DNA of 64,000 bases from Saprospiraceae bacterium (GTDB taxonomy: Bacteria > Bacteroidota > Bacteroidia > Chitinophagales > Saprospiraceae), in contig JABSSL010000083.1 of NCBI GenBank assembly GCA_013214355.1, forward strand, positions 37,085 through 101,084, given 5' to 3'. Position 1 is the first letter of the stretch, and every line of letters starts with the position of its first letter. Both the position numbers and the translations under genes were made by a program. Of the stretch, positions 24,406-32,690 are shown piece by piece. The notes below the pieces were generated by a model, which worked only from the letters and a program-made list of their open reading frames with translations, ran no database searches and was not told the origin of the DNA.

Positions 24406-24984
24406 TTAAGTTCGTACTTCCTCGAATATTTTTTTGCGTATCCTGGAGAGCGATTGTGGGGCAATGCCAAAATAAGAAGCGAGGTGTTTAAGGGGAACTT
24501 CTTGTAAGAGTGGATCTCCTTCAAGCAACATTTTACGATAGCGTTGTTCAGCGGTTTCTTGTTGAATTTCTGCTAGAATTTGCTCTGTGTAAAATTGTAC
24601 TTCTTGAATTAGCAATCGAACAAAGGTACTCCAGGCGGGATACGCTAGGAGTTCGAAGGCCGAAGTCCGGTCTAGAGACCACAAGGAACTAGCGGTGAGC
24701 GATTCTATATTTTCGGAGGCAGGTAGTTGTTGGGCAAAACTTCTTTGGGAGGTGAAGCAGTAGGGAGCGGTAGTGAAAAACTTGGTGATATCCCTTCCAT
24801 CACGCCACACAAAAAACCGCAAAAGACCTTCTTCCAAAAAATAAAGGTGTTGACAACGTTTCCCTTCTTCAAGTAAGCTAAAGCCAGCGGGAATTTCACG
24901 GTAGCGTAGCAAGGGCTGAATGAGTTGCCATTCTCGATCTGGAAGAGGAGTATACTTTTGGATGTATTGCCTGAATGGATGCAT
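24406..24984 (-). CDS. Crp/Fnr-family transcriptional regulator
   Basis: A 192-residue regulator with an N-terminal cyclic-nucleotide-binding-type beta-roll (about residues 20-120; GFSLLEEGKRCQHLYFLEEG) and a C-terminal winged helix with LKHLASYFGIAPQSLSRIRK (about 164-183). The nucleotide-binding Arg/Glu signature of true CRP is not evident, as is usual in this Bacteroidota group, so the signal is unknown. First gene of the operon with the SRPBCC and membrane proteins, which it may regulate. Confidence 0.85.
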   Translation of the reverse strand: MHPFRQYIQKYTPLPDREWQLIQPLLRYREIPAGFSLLEEGKRCQHLYFLEEGLLRFFVWRDGRDITKFFTTAPYCFTSQRSFAQQLPASENIESLTASSLWSLDRTSAFELLAYPAWSTFVRLLIQEVQFYTEQILAEIQQETAEQRYRKMLLEGDPLLQEVPLKHLASYFGIAPQSLSRIRKKIFEEVRT

Positions 24985-25103
24985 GGATGCTGTATTACTT
25001 GGGTAATTGGAAAGGTGTTGGGATTCCTCCCTTTTCCGATTATGAGCCTAACAAGAATACGTTCCATTTGTTGAGGCTCTACCCGCGTCATCTTACCGTA
25101 TCC

Positions 25104-26423
25104 CTAGGGCTGCTTAATCCACTTTTTAGTCCAATTCCCTTTCGCAGTCTGAACAAGCATGAAGTAGATACCGGGCGAGATATTGTCTACGGCTAAGGTG
25201 GTACTATTTCCTAGGATCCCCGTCTTTGACACCAAGGGTCTCGAATGCTGATCCAATAAGCTAACGGCTACAATTTCCTGCTGATCCAGCTGTATATGCA
25301 ATTGCTCATGCCCAGGATTGGGGAACAGCAGCAGTTGGCCTTGGTCACCTGGGCTATCAGTGTTGACGGGTAGGCAATTGGGAGCCTCGCTACTTCGCTC
25401 CAGGAGAGATCCATTTTTCACATACCAACGTTGCCAAGTCCCCCCTTGTCCGCTAGCCCAATCTGTCAGGTTGAAGCTATTTTGTCCCTGTGGGGTACCT
25501 TTCACGCTGTACACTTTAACCGCCAATCCTTCTCGGTCCCAGACCAGCACTTCACCCGGCGCGCATTGTTCTGGCTCAGATGTTTCTAGCTCACAATTAA
25601 CTTGCAAAAAGAAGGCATTATCATCATGTTGAGGATGGCCACCAAATACCCTAGCCATACCATTTTCATCGATGCATACTGCGGTATATTCCTCGCAGGC
25701 AATTCCCTTGGCTGCCATGCCATAGTCCTGGACCATGCGGGCAAGAAAAACCATGTGCCGCCCTTTACGATTAGGATTATCGTAATGCGTATCAGTGATG
25801 GTGTGCTGTAAATAAGGGACCTCCAAAAAATGACTGCTATCCACCACTACTTTGGCATCGTAGGGATTTGCCAATGCCTGATTGGAGGTGATGGTCCCAT
25901 TCTGAGCCGAAAAGTAGACCCCTCCTAGAATGGCCATACCGGCACTAGTACCCCCAATCACAATGTTTCGGCCCTGAATCGCTTCATTGATTAACGCGCC
26001 AATGGCGTCATTACGCCAATAGGATACATACTTCCATTGATCACCTCCCGCGAACCAAATGGCTTCTGCCTGCTTGATTTTTTGATGAATATAGGCGTCA
26101 TCGGTAGCAGCAGCATTATTGAAAACAATTGTTTCCACGGAATTTACTGCAACACCCAATTCGGAATAGAGATAGTTGTTGTAGCCATTTGAACCGCTTG
26201 CCCTTAAGACTAGAACATCTCCACCCGCCGCTCTCTGTAAAAACCAACGCATAGCGGCATCATTTTCCGTGGCGCCTCCCATCATGCAGACTCCGCCTTG
26301 CGGATTAGTGCTTACATCGGTCGCATTTCCAGTGAAATATTGGGTATAAGATTGGGTGTGTCCTGCAAGATAACAGCCACAAAGTAGCAATAAGAGTGCA
26401 GCGCTTCTTTTAGAGCGATTCAT
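25104..26423 (-). CDS. Secreted cyanophycinase-like S51 peptidase with T9SS sorting domain
   Basis: A 439-residue exported protein. After the signal peptide (to about residue 23) comes a peptidase S51/cyanophycinase domain with the nucleophile motif GGTSAGMAI (Ser160) and AEAIWFAGGDQWKYVSYW before it. The C-terminal about 75 residues form a type IX secretion sorting domain (LLLFPNPGHEQLHIQ ... DNISPGIYFMLVQTAKG). Cyanophycinases cleave the Asp-Arg storage polymer; a secreted form would act on external polymer or on another beta-Asp peptide. Single gene; the substrate is inferred only from family. Confidence 0.87.
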   Translation of the reverse strand: MNRSKRSAALLLLLCGCYLAGHTQSYTQYFTGNATDVSTNPQGGVCMMGGATENDAAMRWFLQRAAGGDVLVLRASGSNGYNNYLYSELGVAVNSVETIVFNNAAATDDAYIHQKIKQAEAIWFAGGDQWKYVSYWRNDAIGALINEAIQGRNIVIGGTSAGMAILGGVYFSAQNGTITSNQALANPYDAKVVVDSSHFLEVPYLQHTITDTHYDNPNRKGRHMVFLARMVQDYGMAAKGIACEEYTAVCIDENGMARVFGGHPQHDDNAFFLQVNCELETSEPEQCAPGEVLVWDREGLAVKVYSVKGTPQGQNSFNLTDWASGQGGTWQRWYVKNGSLLERSSEAPNCLPVNTDSPGDQGQLLLFPNPGHEQLHIQLDQQEIVAVSLLDQHSRPLVSKTGILGNSTTLAVDNISPGIYFMLVQTAKGNWTKKWIKQP

Positions 26424-26536
26424 ACTTTTTTCAATTCCTAGTTGGGAAAGGAGAATACCTATCTGCGGGAAAGTTACTGTTATTTACTGGATTTTGAAGC
26501 ACGTTTTCCTCCAATAATCTTGAGCTCATTTGGCCT

Positions 26537-27355
26537 TCAGAACTTTGTAGGGGATGCAACATTTGAGTTGATCAATGGCGGTACTTTGAGCCGAAAGTAT
26601 TTCCAGGCCGCTTTAGTAAAGGCATTGTCATCTGCAATTTTTCGTACAACCACTTGCTGCCCTCTTCTAATCTTGAGTTCTCGGCCTACTAGTGTGATTC
26701 TGCCCTTTGCCGTAGCCATGCTGATCAAAGGCTTGGCTCTAAAATGCGAATTAGGATCCTCTTGTTGATATTGACACATGCCGTGGAAATCTCCGAATGC
26801 ACGTGCTATAGGTTTGAATTTATATTCTGGTGTTTTTTCCGCTTTGTCATCATCTTTACTGATACAAATGTACTCATCGGGATGTTCATCTACATGAAAT
26901 ACACCTCTTTGATCCAGTTGTTGGGAAGGCCATTGTAGAGCGATTGGACCAAAGCTGAATTCTCCGAATCCGACATCGGACAAATATTCCTGGTTCTCAA
27001 TGGTGACGATTAAGGCCATGTGGTCGAATTCCGGGGAATATCCTTTTTCTACCGAGTAAACACGAGCTGATACTCTACGTACCTCATAGCCTAAGTGGGT
27101 AAGTAATTCGTAGAAGAGCCCATTGAGTTCGTAACAAAACCCACCTCTTTTGTTTAAAATAACCTTTTGAAAGATGCGCGCAATATCTAGTTCGATCGGA
27201 ATTTGGGCATGAATGTCAAGATTCTCAAAAGGAATCTGTAAAACATGTGCTTTTTGCAATCGCCCGAGGTTACTTAGGTTAGGTTTAAGCCGTTTCCTTA
27301 ATCCAAGTCTCTTTAAATACGGGTCAAACGTAATGGGTTGTGTAGTCGTCTCCAA
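26537..27355 (-). CDS. Arylamine N-acetyltransferase
   Basis: A 272-residue NAT-family enzyme that moves an acetyl (or acyl) group from CoA to arylamines or related amines. The Cys-His-Asp triad is in place: C74 (KRGGFCYELN), H112 (EFDHMALIV) and D127 (YLSDVGFGEF). Length is normal and it is cytosolic. It is a single gene between the cyanophycinase and a small conserved protein. Natural substrate unknown. Confidence 0.93.
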   Translation of the reverse strand: METTTQPITFDPYLKRLGLRKRLKPNLSNLGRLQKAHVLQIPFENLDIHAQIPIELDIARIFQKVILNKRGGFCYELNGLFYELLTHLGYEVRRVSARVYSVEKGYSPEFDHMALIVTIENQEYLSDVGFGEFSFGPIALQWPSQQLDQRGVFHVDEHPDEYICISKDDDKAEKTPEYKFKPIARAFGDFHGMCQYQQEDPNSHFRAKPLISMATAKGRITLVGRELKIRRGQQVVVRKIADDNAFTKAAWKYFRLKVPPLINSNVASPTKF

Positions 27356-27414
27356 GCCTAGTTTTAGTTGATTTCGTTCCTAAATATAATGTAAAACTAG
27401 GCAACCTATTGTCT

Positions 27415-27810
27415 TCAGCCCTGAGAATTAAGCAATTGATCTTGAAGACGCTGAATGAGTAGCGTAGTGATCCTCCGACTTATCTCTGCTTTGTGAGTCT
27501 GATAAACGGTATATTCTGACGGGGTAAAATGGCCAAGAATACAGCCAAGCAGCAGATGTTTAAACTTCTGATCCTTCTGTAGACTGTTCTTGATAAATTG
27601 GGCTTTTCCTTGGTGAGAAAGTGTATGGAATTTACCTTTTCGTAGGGTGATGTAGTCCTGAAAAAGGGCTACCAGCAGATCATTCTGTAGCTTTAGGATC
27701 GGACGTAAAGTTTTGTTTTGGAATTGTTCCGCCGCGGAAGCAGCATGCTGTTCCGTGATGCTTGGAATATCAGGTCGAATACTTTTAATGCTTTCTCTGC
27801 TTGCCTTCAT
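27415..27810 (-). CDS. Conserved small alpha-helical protein
   Basis: A 131-residue cytosolic, helix-rich protein. It matches, from memory, a conserved Bacteroidota family often mislabelled glyoxalase (pattern FQNKTLRPILKLQNDLLVALF, then GCILGHFTPSEYTVY). It lacks metal ligands or a beta-alpha-beta-beta-beta fold of glyoxalases, so I assign no enzymatic role. 59 bases upstream of the NAT gene on the same strand, so possibly co-transcribed with it. Confidence 0.68.
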   Translation of the reverse strand: MKASRESIKSIRPDIPSITEQHAASAAEQFQNKTLRPILKLQNDLLVALFQDYITLRKGKFHTLSHQGKAQFIKNSLQKDQKFKHLLLGCILGHFTPSEYTVYQTHKAEISRRITTLLIQRLQDQLLNSQG

Positions 27811-27940
27811 AATCTTTACTTATGTCCATTACAACCATTTAATTGGGCTAAGGTTGTAATCCAGTCAGAAGAATCGAGTTGCCCCTTTGGGTACCGGCGA
27901 ACCTATTTGGGGTTTACGTGTTACATCCCCAAAACGACGA

Positions 27941-28378
27941 ATGAAGATTCGATTTGAGACCCGAGTGAGAGGACATTACAAGGAGGTGATGAAGCGCTTT
28001 GACCGTGATCTATTCGAGGCCCTGAAGCCCAAACAAGGCGATATGGAAATTGTGGAGTTCACAGGTTCTGAAAAGGGGGATCGAGTGCATTTGAAGTTTA
28101 ACAGCCCTTTTTCCATGGAATGGATTAGTGACATTGTAGAGCATGGTGCAGATGAGGAAAAAGCCTATTTTATAGATGTAGGCGTGAAACTTCCCTTTCC
28201 TTTAGGTTTTTGGCGTCACCGACATATCGTGGAAAAAATAGATGAACAATACTCTATGATTGTTGATGATATAGAATACAAAGCCAAACCATCTTTTCTC
28301 ACTCCAGTTCTTTATCCCGCCTTATACGCCGCTTTTTCTCCGCGAAAAAAAATCTATCAATCTTATTTTGGAGTGTAA
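27941..28378 (+). CDS. SRPBCC ligand-binding protein
   Basis: A 145-residue cytosolic protein of the SRPBCC fold (MKIRFETRVRGHYKEVMKRF at the start, then FWRHRHIVEKIDEQYSMIVDD and a C-terminal helix region with RKKIYQSYFG). Bacteroidota homologues are annotated only as ligand-binding SRPBCC proteins. ATG 27941 fits the fold; the in-frame upstream codon at 27887 would add 18 unsuitable residues. Divergent from the gene at 27810. Confidence 0.72.
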   Translation: MKIRFETRVRGHYKEVMKRFDRDLFEALKPKQGDMEIVEFTGSEKGDRVHLKFNSPFSMEWISDIVEHGADEEKAYFIDVGVKLPFPLGFWRHRHIVEKIDEQYSMIVDDIEYKAKPSFLTPVLYPALYAAFSPRKKIYQSYFGV

Positions 28379-28436
28379 AGCTACCAGCGCTCAAAGCGAA
28401 AGGAAACTAGATTTCTAAATTTCTCTACCTTAGAGC

Positions 28437-29276
28437 ATGCGAATCTTATCCATTTTATCCCTCTTTGCTCTGCTGGCCTGTAGTCCGGATCAACAAACGG
28501 ATGAAGCCAAGTCTGACAGTCTCTATACCACTGACAGTGATTCTACGATCCATTATTATCTGCTGGGTTGGCACCAAATCTTAAATCAAGGTTTTTATGG
28601 GCCAGCTGAGGTATCTTATCGAAAGGCTTTGTCTTTTGATTCCACTTTCCTGTTGGGGCAAAGTGTGCTGGCTCGACTAACAGAGGATTTGGAGGAGCGG
28701 CAAGCTTTTTATGAACATATTCAAACTCAACGATCCCAGTTGATAGGAGAGGAGGGCGATCTCCTGGAGGTGTTCCTTAGTTTACTGAATTACACATTAA
28801 GCCGAGAAAAGAACCCGGATCAAGCAGCAGCTATGCGTCCCACGCTCCTGGCTCGCGCCCAAACCTTGCTTTGTGGCGTTCGTCTCCAATATCCCAATAT
28901 CGATTATATTGAATCTGAATGTGTGGAGTTTATTCATGCCACTCAAGGGGCTGCGGCAGCCTTAGACTCCCTATCCTCGTTTCGGGAAGATCGTGTCATT
29001 GGGAATGCCTTTCTGGCAGGCTATGAAGCAGTCTTACTAGCTGAGTTAAAACGATTTGAAGAAGCGTTGGCTCTTGCTGAGGCTTTAGCTCGGACAAACG
29101 CCGGAAAGGCCATTCCACGCCCGGATGTAATCATGGCGCACGTGTATTATGGTTGGGGAAAGCTAGAGGAAGCCCGCACTCATATCGACAAGGCGGTCAA
29201 ATTGGATCCAAGAAATCTAGAAGCTACCCGTCTACAGACTCAAATTCTTGCGGCTCTGTCAGAGACCATCCAATAG
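28437..29276 (+). CDS. TPR lipoprotein
   Basis: A 279-residue lipoprotein: short signal with lipobox LLAC (Cys15), acidic linker, then TPR-like helices (about residues 35-275; last clear repeat VYYGWGKLEEARTHIDKAVK). Probably a protein-interaction module at the inner face of the outer membrane. 58 bases after the SRPBCC gene. No specific partner can be named. Confidence 0.75.
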   Translation: MRILSILSLFALLACSPDQQTDEAKSDSLYTTDSDSTIHYYLLGWHQILNQGFYGPAEVSYRKALSFDSTFLLGQSVLARLTEDLEERQAFYEHIQTQRSQLIGEEGDLLEVFLSLLNYTLSREKNPDQAAAMRPTLLARAQTLLCGVRLQYPNIDYIESECVEFIHATQGAAAALDSLSSFREDRVIGNAFLAGYEAVLLAELKRFEEALALAEALARTNAGKAIPRPDVIMAHVYYGWGKLEEARTHIDKAVKLDPRNLEATRLQTQILAALSETIQ

Positions 29277-29366
29277 CCTGCTTTTAATTCAGAACCATCC
29301 CCGCTGCTGAGTACCGTATTAATCCATTGTCCAAGTCGGACAAAACAAATCGGCTATTGCTATGTT

Positions 29367-29395
29367 ATGATAGTAAAACTATCTGTATTGATAGT
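29367..29395. promoter_or_regulatory. Dyad operator-like site, copy 2 (TPR gene)
   Basis: Identical 18-mer to that at 23075-23092, with GATAGT-AAA-ACTATC, followed at the same offset by TGATAGT (29389-29395), here a complete third half-site. It ends about 30 bases before ATG 29426 and presumably controls that gene. Confidence 0.6.
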
Positions 29396-29425
29396 AATAC
29401 ATTTTCATCATAAAACAATACGGCT

Positions 29426-30670
29426 ATGAAAAAATTGCAGTCTTGTGGTTTCTGTTTGATGTTTATGTTGTTTTTCGTTCAGGCGAATGGCCAGTCTCAA
29501 TCTTTGGAAAAACCATGGATTGGTCGAACGTATGTTGTTCAGCAGTATGGCGTTCAAAATCACAACTTTGTGAGACAGGCTGATATTGCGCTGCGAAAAT
29601 TTGATTTTGAAGGAGCTTTCTTTGCCTTGGAAAATGCGGTGGCACAGAATCCCAACTCGCCGGAGGTGCTGATGCGTCGGGCTGTATTTAGAAAGACCTT
29701 TGGGATGGAAAGAGAGGCTCGGCAGGACTTGGCCTTAGTTAATCGCCAAAATCCCTACTTAGCCGATCTATATGGTTACAACGGACCAGAAGGGCTATGG
29801 GCACTCCTGGATGAGACCTTTGACCCTGGGGCCTTACAGCTTAATCAAGTTGATGTCCTAGATGATTATTATAGATTATGGGATATACGGTACTCAGAAA
29901 GAGGGATCAATAAAGGAGAGATGGAAGGGCTTGATCGCGCCTTGCGGAAAGTGGAGGAACTGGATTTCGATGCTGCCCTGACTGAACTTGATCAGTTATT
30001 GAAAGCATTTCCTACCTCTGGCTTGGCTTATGATCTGAAAGGAATGATCTACACGCGTCAAGGGCAATTGGAGGAGGCGGGTAAAGCCTTAGCGACTGCG
30101 GTTATTCATGCGCCAGAGTTTGCGATTGCTTGGTATAATTATGGACGCGTAGAAGAATTAAAAGATAATCTAGAACAGGCTAATGTCTACTATGATCGTG
30201 CGGTGCAATTGCAAGAAGATCTTATTCAGGCTCAGTTTGATCGTGCTGGTGTCCTTAGAAAGAAGGGAGGATATGAGGAAGCGCTAGCAGACTATAGTAG
30301 CATTCTGCAAAGATCAGAAGGACAGCATACTGCGGCACTATTACAAAGAGGGGTGACAAAGAGGCAGTTGGGGGACTTTGGTGGGGCGCTAGTCGACTAT
30401 AACCAGGCCATAGCTGCGCATCCTGATCAGGCTGAATTGCTGCAAAGTAGAGGGAACCTTAATCTAGTTTTTGGCTTCTATCATCATGCTATCCGGGATT
30501 ACACGGAAGCTTTGCAATTGACTCCAGATGATCCTTCAAGCCTATACAACCGTGGCCTAGCCCATTTCTTGATCTTTGATCCAGTATCTGCTTGTGTTGA
30601 TCTGCAGAATAGCGCTGATCTTGGGCATGAAAGAGCTGCATTAAAGTATACCTACTTCTGTGGGGAGTAG
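29426..30670 (+). CDS. Exported TPR-repeat protein
   Basis: A 414-residue exported protein with a signal peptide (to about residue 25, ANGQ) and at least seven TPR repeats (about 35-405), for example AIAWYNYGRVEELKDNLEQA and PSSLYNRGLAHFLIFDPVSA. It probably forms a scaffold in the periplasm. The promoter carries the same dyad sequence as the ECF sigma/TetR operon, so this gene is a candidate member of that regulon. Not recognised as a specific known protein. Confidence 0.8.
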   Translation: MKKLQSCGFCLMFMLFFVQANGQSQSLEKPWIGRTYVVQQYGVQNHNFVRQADIALRKFDFEGAFFALENAVAQNPNSPEVLMRRAVFRKTFGMEREARQDLALVNRQNPYLADLYGYNGPEGLWALLDETFDPGALQLNQVDVLDDYYRLWDIRYSERGINKGEMEGLDRALRKVEELDFDAALTELDQLLKAFPTSGLAYDLKGMIYTRQGQLEEAGKALATAVIHAPEFAIAWYNYGRVEELKDNLEQANVYYDRAVQLQEDLIQAQFDRAGVLRKKGGYEEALADYSSILQRSEGQHTAALLQRGVTKRQLGDFGGALVDYNQAIAAHPDQAELLQSRGNLNLVFGFYHHAIRDYTEALQLTPDDPSSLYNRGLAHFLIFDPVSACVDLQNSADLGHERAALKYTYFCGE

Positions 30671-30779
30671 GTGTGAAACGGGTTGGTTTTGTAGCGATTA
30701 GTCGGAGGCTTTCTGTTCATTTCCTATCTTGGAGGAAATTTAAAGGATAACCCTTGCACCTCTTTGATGATATGACAAT

Positions 30780-31310
30780 ATGAAATTGAACCGTTCTGAC
30801 GTAACTGCCTTTTTAGCACTAATCGTAAGCCTTGGGGCATTATCCGTCTCTATAGTGGAGGCCAACATAATGAGAGCGCAACAGAAAATAATGCAATCTC
30901 AACAAAAGGCAGCTGTGTATCCCCATTTGTCTCAACACATTGATCTCGGATTACCTGGGCCAAATCCATATACCTACACCATTGAAAATAAGGGAATTGG
31001 CCCAGCTAAAATCCGAAAGGCTGAATTCCGTTTAAATGGTCAGATCATGGCCAACAATACGGAACTCTTAGCGGCAATTAAGAAGTTATTTCCACCGAAG
31101 GCTGGTCTGCTGGTTAGTTTTTTTGATCCGACCAGCTACTTCATTTCACCTAAAGAAACCATCACGATATTGAAGTTGACGATCTTGCATCCGGAGGAAC
31201 TGGCAGGAGAAATGCCCATCATTGATCTTCTGACTGATTTTTGCTACTGCTCTATTTTTGAGGATTGCTGGGCGCAAAATGGGGAGCTATCTGTAGATGG
31301 GTGCCCATAA
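30780..31310 (+). CDS. Membrane-anchored protein of unknown function
   Basis: A 176-residue protein with one N-terminal membrane segment (about residues 8-28, FLALIVSLGALSVSIVEA), a short Gln-rich helix, and a soluble domain beginning YPHLSQHIDL with YTIENKGIGPAKIRKAEF, a pattern common in anchored bacterial beta-sandwich proteins of unknown function. It has four Cys near the end (FCYCSIFEDCW, DGC). Single gene convergent with corA. Confidence 0.7.
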   Translation: MKLNRSDVTAFLALIVSLGALSVSIVEANIMRAQQKIMQSQQKAAVYPHLSQHIDLGLPGPNPYTYTIENKGIGPAKIRKAEFRLNGQIMANNTELLAAIKKLFPPKAGLLVSFFDPTSYFISPKETITILKLTILHPEELAGEMPIIDLLTDFCYCSIFEDCWAQNGELSVDGCP

Positions 31311-31329
31311 ATGTCTGGTATAGATTTGG

Positions 31330-32385
31330 TTACAGCCATTTTTTCTTCCTAAACCAAAAGAGCAAACCTAAGGCAATCAGCAACATAAAACCCCAAAGGA
31401 TGAAGTAGCCGTATTTGTAATGAAGTTCGGGCATATGGTCGAAATTCATACCGTATAGGCCCACCAGAAAGGAAAGGGGTACAAACACGGTCGTAATGAT
31501 CGTGAGCACTTGCATAACCTGATTCATCTTGTGACTGATTTCAGATAGGTGCAAATCCTGCAAACCGTTGAGCATATCCCTGTAGTTTTCCGTCATATCC
31601 ATCACTTGAATGGTATGATCATACAAGTCTCGAATGAATAATTTAGTGTGGTCTTGGATGATATCGTTCTCCGTTTTTGCAAATCGATTGATGGCTTCTC
31701 GAAGTGGGGTGATGCTCTTTCTAGCCACAATGAGCGTTCGCTTGATGTGGTGTATTTTTTCTCGAATAGTTTCGTCCGGAGAATCCAGTAACTCCTCTTC
31801 CAACTGATTGATTACTTCTTCAATATCCTCTAGCATAAAGTAATATTGATCTACCAGTACGTCTGCCAAGGCATAGACTAGGTAGTCAGCCCCTCGGGTC
31901 CTAATCTTTCCCTGTTTAGACTGTAACCGTCGACGCACCGATTCAAAGAGATCACTTTCTGTTTCCTGGAAGGTGACTACTAAGCCCTTCTTGAAATAGA
32001 TCGTGATGTGCTCCACATTCAATTCTCCTTGGAGCTTTTCAAAGCGAAGGGCTCTGATCACGAGGAAAAGTCCTTTCTCGTATTCTTCAAATTTAGGTCG
32101 CTGATCTGTATCGACAATATCCTCTAAAATCAAAGGGTGAATTTCGAAGGTTTGACCTAAGGTCTCAATTAATCGAGTATCGTGCAGTCCTCTGATATCA
32201 TACCAATCCACTATTTCTTGGGCGGACTGTAAGAAAGTGATTTCGGCCTGATTATCTAGCTTCTGTTCTGTAAGGTGCTCCGCATCATATTTTAGATAAT
32301 TAATGCTTACGCGCTCCATTTTTTGGTCTCCTTTGAAGACAACTGAACCAGGAGGTAGGGTCTCTCGATGCTTTTTCTCTTTCAT
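31330..32385 (-). CDS. corA: CorA magnesium/cobalt channel
   Basis: A 351-residue CorA-family divalent cation channel. The large cytosolic N-terminal domain and long stalk helix are followed by two C-terminal membrane helices, with the selectivity motif GMN at residues 312-314 (LYGMNFDHMPE) between them and a basic tail (FRKKKWL). It transports Mg2+ (possibly Co2+ or Ni2+) as a pentamer. A perfect minus-strand -7 box lies 53 bases upstream. Single gene. Confidence 0.93.
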   Translation of the reverse strand: MKEKKHRETLPPGSVVFKGDQKMERVSINYLKYDAEHLTEQKLDNQAEITFLQSAQEIVDWYDIRGLHDTRLIETLGQTFEIHPLILEDIVDTDQRPKFEEYEKGLFLVIRALRFEKLQGELNVEHITIYFKKGLVVTFQETESDLFESVRRRLQSKQGKIRTRGADYLVYALADVLVDQYYFMLEDIEEVINQLEEELLDSPDETIREKIHHIKRTLIVARKSITPLREAINRFAKTENDIIQDHTKLFIRDLYDHTIQVMDMTENYRDMLNGLQDLHLSEISHKMNQVMQVLTIITTVFVPLSFLVGLYGMNFDHMPELHYKYGYFILWGFMLLIALGLLFWFRKKKWL

Positions 32386-32437
32386 ATCTTTTGGATATCT
32401 GTATGCTGAAGCGTTTACTGGAAATCATTTCACGATG

Positions 32438-32445
32438 CAAATTTA
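32438..32445 (-). promoter_or_regulatory. -7 promoter box of corA
   Basis: On the minus strand TAAATTTG exactly matches TAnnTTTG, 53 bases before the corA ATG. No clear -33 box. Confidence 0.45.
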
Positions 32446-32632
32446 CAGTGCGCTTTGATCATAAGTGACCCTCCTGCAGAGGGCCTAAGCTAGTAAAGCC
32501 GAAATGAGGCTGGATGCCTTTCTCAAAGTTAATAATCTCGTGGAAACCTGCTCGAAATCTTCTTTTAGCTTGTATAACATCCAGAAGAGGGGAGAGGAGG
32601 CCGAACCCTTTTTCAAAATTAAAGAGATTCAC

Positions 32633-32662
32633 TTTCGCTATTCCCCAAATTGGCTAAATTTG
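32633..32662 (+). promoter_or_regulatory. Promoter of purL
   Basis: TTTC (32633-32636), an 18-base gap and TAAATTTG (32655-32662) fit the Bacteroidota -33/-7 pattern, with one mismatch in the -33. The purL ATG is 28 bases further on. Confidence 0.5.
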
Positions 32663-32690
32663 CAGCTTTAATCATCAATCCTGGCTTCCT

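Larger units (their letters stand above)
32386..32690. other. Divergent intergenic region of corA and purL
   Basis: 305 bases holding a minus-strand -7 box TAAATTTG (plus-strand 32438-32445) for corA and a plus-strand promoter for purL near 32633-32662. A small hairpin CCCTC/GAGGG near 32470 is the only other structure seen. Confidence 0.5.
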
